Notes under the pieces: model-generated
Told to the model about the DNA's origin: nothing
What the model saw: the letters and a program-made list of their open reading frames with translations, nothing else
The model's database searches: none
Translations under genes and position numbers: made by a program
Source: Glebionis coronaria
Taxonomy: Eukaryota; Streptophyta; Magnoliopsida; Asterales; Asteraceae
DNA: 64,000 bases
Direction of reading: 5' to 3'
Assembly (NCBI GenBank): GCA_025667525.1
Contig: CM046874.1
Span: forward strand, 281,342,880-281,406,879
Shown: positions 60,379-64,000 of the stretch, in pieces
Layout: each line of letters starts with the position of its first letter
Numbering within the stretch: the first letter of the stretch is position 1

Positions 60379-60565
60379 AAAGAAAAATAGATAAGCAAGA
60401 AGAATATTTTTGGTGCAAAACTTTGAAAAAGAAATGCTTTTTATGAATTTTCAAATGTTTTTGGGATTTTTAAAAATTTTTGACACGAAAAATAACGTTC
60501 ACGAGTGAACGGATCGCAAAAGCCAATGCGTCTCTCACAAAAAACCGTTAATCTTCACGAAAAGA
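60379..60565 (-). promoter_or_regulatory. E5 short leader with conserved hairpin
   Basis: Only 187 bp against about 760 in E3. It keeps the PBS-proximal part: CGTTCAC/GTGAACG with a GA loop at 60496-60511, 54 nt from the PBS, followed by GGATCGCAAAAGCCAATG as in E1-E3. The rest of the long leader is missing. Confidence 0.7.
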
Positions 60566-60581
60566 GCCGGCAGCGGCGCCA
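60566..60581 (-). promoter_or_regulatory. E5 primer-binding site, tRNA-Asp type
   Basis: Minus strand TGGCGCCGCTGCCGGC, 2 nt inside the LTR. Same site and spacing as E1-E3. Confidence 0.9.
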
Positions 60582-60583
60582 TT

Positions 60584-62362
60584 TGAAATTACTAGATTTT
60601 AGTTATAAAAATTGTTTGTTGAAATCGGTCTAATCGAATTGATCCTGGTTAACTATGCGACTCAGTTGTTCTTTGGTGGAAACAAATAGTTGTGTTGTTG
60701 TAGTAAAATTAAAATGCAAAACTTTAAATAAATGACGGTTAATTAAATCTAAACTAGTTAAAACTTAAACTGTGCAATATTAAAACTTTTAAAAGTTAAA
60801 TTAATTAAATGACTTAAAGTTAAAACGTGACGAAAATTAAATTTGACTAAGTATTAAAAATGTAACTTAAAAATAAAACAAAGCAAAAATGTAATTCTAA
60901 ACCCCAAACCATCTTAATCCAGATCGGAATGTTGTCACCAATACCATCGGAATCCAGATCGCAATATAGGTACGAATTCTATCGGAATGTGAACCGTGGG
61001 AATGATTGAAACGGAATCTGTCGGAATAACACTTCGCCTATCGGAATGTTGAACAATCCTATCGGAATCTTAGATCGGAATGTCAGATCGGAATCACCTG
61101 TCGGAATGCAAAACCATCGGAATATGGCTAGTGAAATTTGGGCAGCACTTCGTCTCAATGTATCCTTAAGAGCCATCGCAATCCCGATCGCAATGAGCGA
61201 TCGGAATCTTGATCGGAATAAGGGGAAAGAACCTATCGGAATGCTGATCGCAATCCTTCTGTCGGAATGCAAAACCCTCAACCGATTGTCACGATCGAAA
61301 TGAGGTGGTTTAGCTGTCGCAATATGGGAACTCTCCTTTCCGATGGAAGATGTATTCGTAATAAGCAAGAACCAAATAAGCTAATTCTAATAAGCAGTAA
61401 CAAATACTAAAATGAAAGGAAAGCAAGACGAGACAATAAGCTAAAAAGTTAAAACCTTTCGAAATGTAAAAGACGAAACTTAATGAAATGGATTTTACAA
61501 AGATAAAACGTTTTGAGAAAACTTTGAAAACAATTAAGCTAAATACAAAATAAGCACATAATATTGTCAAACTTGTGGCTTATTTCGTATGAAAACTCAA
61601 AGGGAAAAGAAAAGACAAAACTTTCAATCGAATAAGTAAAGTGATTAAGCAAAACTTGCTTAATCCGTTTTCAAAACAAACCAAAATCAAAAGAAAGGTA
61701 GAAAGAGAATGATAAAAGAACACTTGATCAAAGGTAAATGAAGATTAAAGCAACAAAGTTAAAGAACACTTACTTGGAATTAAAAGTATTAAAAGTGCAA
61801 GACAATGTATTTAAAATGGACATGAAATTAAATGACAAGGTAATTAAAAGGTGGAAGACTAATTGTCACACTTAGCCAAGAAGAAAAAATGAAATGAAAT
61901 CCTAATCTATTTATAGGGGAGATTAGGGAGGTGCTTAGGAAGCTTCCTCCCCTCTTTCTTCTTTCCTTAATTACGTCATTAAGTCCTTAATCTTCTTAAT
62001 CTTTTGACTTTAATGACTTTGTCTCGGGATTTCTTCAAAATCGTCTTGTAATTCTTCAATAAATTAGACTTGAGTTCTTCGGCTTTTAGTAAACTTCCGT
62101 CTTTTGACTTTTTCTTCGATAAATCTTCAGAATTGGTCTTGGACTTCCGTTCTTTTTGCACTCTTGATTTCTTGACTTCGTCTTTCGTCTTTTTCTTCGA
62201 TAAAAGCCCGTGAATGCCCGTGTTTTCTCCCCTTTTCACATTTTCGTCCTAAATCACAACAAACCACGCATAATTCTGACATAAATGACATAAAATACAC
62301 GTTTTGGCTCGATTATTATTGTAATTAAGTGGTAAAAAGGATGGGTGTTTACACACCTATCA
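60584..62362 (-). repeat. E5 5' LTR
   Basis: 1,779 bp, TGAAATTACTAG ... CACCTATCA. TATA box (minus-strand CTATAAAT) at 61909-61916. The unfilled E6 target AATGC is at 62213-62217. U3-start hairpin at 62340-62361. About 37 substitutions from the split 3' LTR. Confidence 0.95.
60922..61268. repeat. TCGGAAT motif cluster (E5 5' LTR)
   Basis: Second copy of the cluster at 41401-41757 with the same arrangement; most exact motifs are kept, while several differences between the copies fall on already imperfect motifs (for example GATCAGAAT against GATCGCAAT). It lies several hundred nt downstream of the TATA box, so would be transcribed. Confidence 0.9.
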
Positions 62363-62601
62363 GGAGGCATGGAAGATGGTATGCTAGGAAGGACCTGGTC
62401 CTCCTCCATAGAGGTTGGGGCCAGTATGGCTGATGCTGAGATAAAAAAAGGGTCCTCTGGGAGTACAGCTTCGATAGTTGGGTCATCCTATGAATCCGAG
62501 GCTGATAACCATCCACACTGCGTCGATCGTGGAGATGAACAAACAACTAGGGTAGGAGCTACTACGGGTAGAAGAGTCGAAGGTGCAGTAGGCGGAGTCA
62601 T
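62363..62601 (-). pseudogene. E4 upstream ORF, N-terminal part, split by E5
   Basis: 62363-62367 is the right GGAGG TSD copy. The minus-strand ATG at 62601 starts MTPPTAPSTLLPVV; an in-frame TAG follows after about 37 codons. Then an acidic stretch (DDPTIEAVLPEDPFF, SMEEDQVLP) runs into the E5 boundary and continues at 41060. No domain is recognised. Confidence 0.5.
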
Positions 62602-63100
62602 GATGCTCTGAAATAGTATTATTTTAAGTTTGAAGTAAGTATAAGCTTACAAACAAAGAACAATATTATTTTAGATTTCATGTTTTATGAAATATATCCC
62701 TTTTAAACAATTTTCATAATATTTTAAGGTTACATATATTAATACTTATATATATGTTATCATTTAAGCAGTTCATTTAACAATTTGTAAGTGCAAGGTT
62801 TGGTTTAGTATTACCTATATTTTCATTTCAGTATTTTACTAAGTAGTGTAAAATTTTCAAGTTTAGCATATCTAACATTCTCCATAACAATATTTCACTA
62901 AACAGTATTAATAATCCAGTTTAGTAACAATATATACAGTTAGTTCACATAGCATAAAATGCCCTAAGATCTATATGCTTAACTAATACGGTCCCAAATA
63001 AAATCCCCAAAAGATTTTTATAAGTTATAGTCCAATTTTAAATAAAAGAACAATCATTTTATTTTTATTTTATTTAAAAATTTATCTGGTTCTCTATAAC
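62602..63100 (-). other. E4 5' leader; no gene
   Basis: 500 bp, A/T-rich, no coding content and no clear hairpin of the E1-E3 type. Confidence 0.6.
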
Positions 63101-63116
63101 TAATGCTCTGATACCA
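63101..63116 (-). promoter_or_regulatory. E4 primer-binding site, initiator tRNA-Met
   Basis: Minus strand TGGTATCAGAGCATTA, 5 nt inside the LTR. The first 12 bases complement the 3' end of plant initiator tRNA-Met, the usual primer of chromoviruses. This sets E4 apart from the other five elements. Confidence 0.93.
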
Positions 63117-63121
63117 TTCTC

Positions 63122-64000
63122 TGTGACACCCCATGTAGGGTCAAAATATGCAGAAATATCCACAGAGATGTCACTAGGGTGGATCGATAGCATATAGTCC
63201 AACATGGTATACATCTGTTGTCCAGGCCAAGGCACAGTGAGCATGACTCACCCAGATGGGGATAGTCAATCCCTAATAGATCTATTTATAACATTCGGGA
63301 GATTTACAACAATTTAACAGTTCCAATAATAATCAATCATAGTCAAGTTTATACAATTTTGTTAGGTCCATTAAGTGTTTGCATGTTATCTCCCTCATAG
63401 AGGAAAAGTTTTATCAAAAGTTTATATGGGGCTATAAACTCACCTGGGAGTAGGCAATAGCTGTTTAATACAAATATCCAAATAAAGCTAACGCCAAAAG
63501 TTATGCCTAATCAAATAGTACAGTCTTAATAGGTAGTACAAAGAACATATATGTATGCTTATACAGATTTTAGTCAGTTCGTTTATGCTACGGTATTTAT
63601 CTAAATAACCGTAGTTCAAGTATCAACAATATTCATTTAAACTTATCTATATAAGTTTCATTTCTAAGTAAACATAAAAGGTTTAACTTTTAATATCAGT
63701 TAGCATTCGTAATACATGTATTAATAATAATCATTCAACTTACAATTAAGTTTCTTATTTAAGTAAACATAAAATGTCTTACTTAAAATATTAGTTCACA
63801 TTCGTAGTTCATGTATTATAATCATCCATTTAAACTTATTATTAAGTTTCATATTTTAAGTAAACGTAAGGTGTTCTACTTAAATGTTGGTATTCAATTT
63901 ATTCAACGTTCATATAATTTTATTTTCTTAAAGTATATGAGTTCAAGCATTAATAATACATATCATAATTATTTATACAATTTATTTCCTAAAGCAAATA
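63122..64000 (-). repeat. E4 5' LTR, partial (runs off the window)
   Basis: TGTGACACCCCATG onward matches 32503 onward. After GATAGCATATAGTCCA it jumps to the sequence at 32991, a 408-bp deletion relative to the 3' LTR, with TCCA present at both ends in the longer copy. The remaining 800 bp align with about 3% difference. Confidence 0.9.

Larger units (their letters stand above)
41065..62362 (-). mobile_element. E5: non-autonomous LTR retrotransposon with Cys-rich ORF, interrupted by E6
   Basis: Minus strand. 5' LTR 60584-62362 (1,779 bp). 3' LTR is split by E6 into 41065-42696 and 56529-56681 (1,785 bp together). PBS 60566-60581, PPT at 56682. Own length is about 7.5 kb. Its only ORF (58713-60378) lacks capsid, protease, RT, RNase H and integrase, so it must depend on proteins from other elements. 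Its PBS, leader hairpin and PPT context are those of E1-E3, pointing to an Athila-like helper. LTR divergence is about 2.1% by hand count. Confidence 0.93.
32503..64000 (-). mobile_element. E4: degenerate chromovirus-like LTR retrotransposon, interrupted by E5
   Basis: Minus strand. 3' LTR 32503-36680, PPT 36681-36690, PBS for initiator tRNA-Met at 63101-63116, 5' LTR from 63122 past the window end. Own sequence in the window is about 10.2 kb after removing E5 and E6. Gag of the Tekay/Del kind and a protease remnant are present; RT, RNase H, integrase and chromodomain are not recognised between 38628 and the 3' LTR, where two minisatellites lie instead. The visible LTR overlap differs by about 3% by hand count. 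It is non-autonomous or decayed. Confidence 0.88.

Noticed and set aside
59796..60398. 200-codon minus-strand frame overlapping the E5 ORF
   Set aside because: It is an alternative frame over the Cys-rich ORF. The other frame has spaced Cys/His motifs and repeats and is clearly the coding one.
1..64000. Host genes, tRNA, rRNA or microRNA genes
   Set aside because: The tRNA-like 3' ends (GCGCCA and GATACCA) are primer-binding sites, and every interval is accounted for by the six elements.

Overview
The window is plant nuclear repeat DNA. I see no host gene, tRNA, rRNA or other non-repeat sequence. It is a stack of six nested Ty3/gypsy-type LTR retrotransposons (called E1 to E6 here), all lying on the minus strand. 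Four lines of evidence fix the structure: matching LTR pairs, primer-binding sites (PBS), polypurine tracts (PPT), and 5-bp target-site duplications (TSDs). Two of the insertions also have an uninterrupted 'empty site' in a sister LTR inside the window. The host is a flowering plant. Gag/pol of E1-E3 is Athila-like, E4 Gag is of the chromovirus (Tekay/Del) kind, and the Cys-rich ORF of E5 resembles unnamed predicted proteins I remember from daisy-family genomes such as Tanacetum. Asteraceae is therefore my best guess, from memory and not from a search.

Left half (1-32502). The oldest layer is E1, an Athila-like element. It survives as a Gag fragment at 1-338 and as Gag, leader, PBS and part of the 5' LTR at 29310-32502. 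E2 (339-29304, TSD CATCA) landed in E1 gag. E2 is a dead Athila relative with several stop codons and an integrase core deleted between short TTTCTT repeats. E3 (13087-27822, TSD GCAGG) landed in the 5' LTR of E2. E3 is complete and young: LTRs about 0.4% different by hand count, one open gag-pol frame of 1,899 codons with all catalytic residues, PBS and PPT. It is the only element here that looks able to encode its own mobility proteins.

Right half (32503-64000). E4 has a tRNA-iMet PBS, a decayed chromovirus-like gag and protease, no recognisable RT or integrase, and two minisatellites. It interrupts the E1 LTR and runs off the right edge. E5 (41065-62362, TSD GGAGG) sits inside an E4 coding region. 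It is a 7.5-kb non-autonomous element with Athila-type PBS, leader and PPT, whose single ORF has two zinc-ribbon-like Cys clusters, two zinc knuckles, a YYEPxPC repeat and an acidic tail, with no capsid, protease, RT or integrase recognised. E6 (42697-56523, TSD AATGC) sits inside the 3' LTR of E5. It is a 13.8-kb element whose ORF encodes Gag and protease followed by an acidic tail in place of RT.

How they may work together. E5 shares its PBS, a leader hairpin at fixed distance from the PBS, the PPT context and parts of the 3' noncoding region with E1-E3. E6 shares the tRNA-Asp PBS, part of the leader, the hairpin after the ORF and the hairpin at the start of U3. The simplest reading is that E5 and E6 are moved in trans by E3-like autonomous relatives. 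Hand-counted LTR divergence follows the nesting order: about 3% for E4, 2.1% for E5, 1.8% for E6; about 2.5% for E2, 0.4% for E3. The most interesting items are the E5 ORF and its link to E6, the conserved RNA-hairpin set (leader, PPT, post-stop, U3 start), and a dense TCGGAAT cluster in the E5 LTR.
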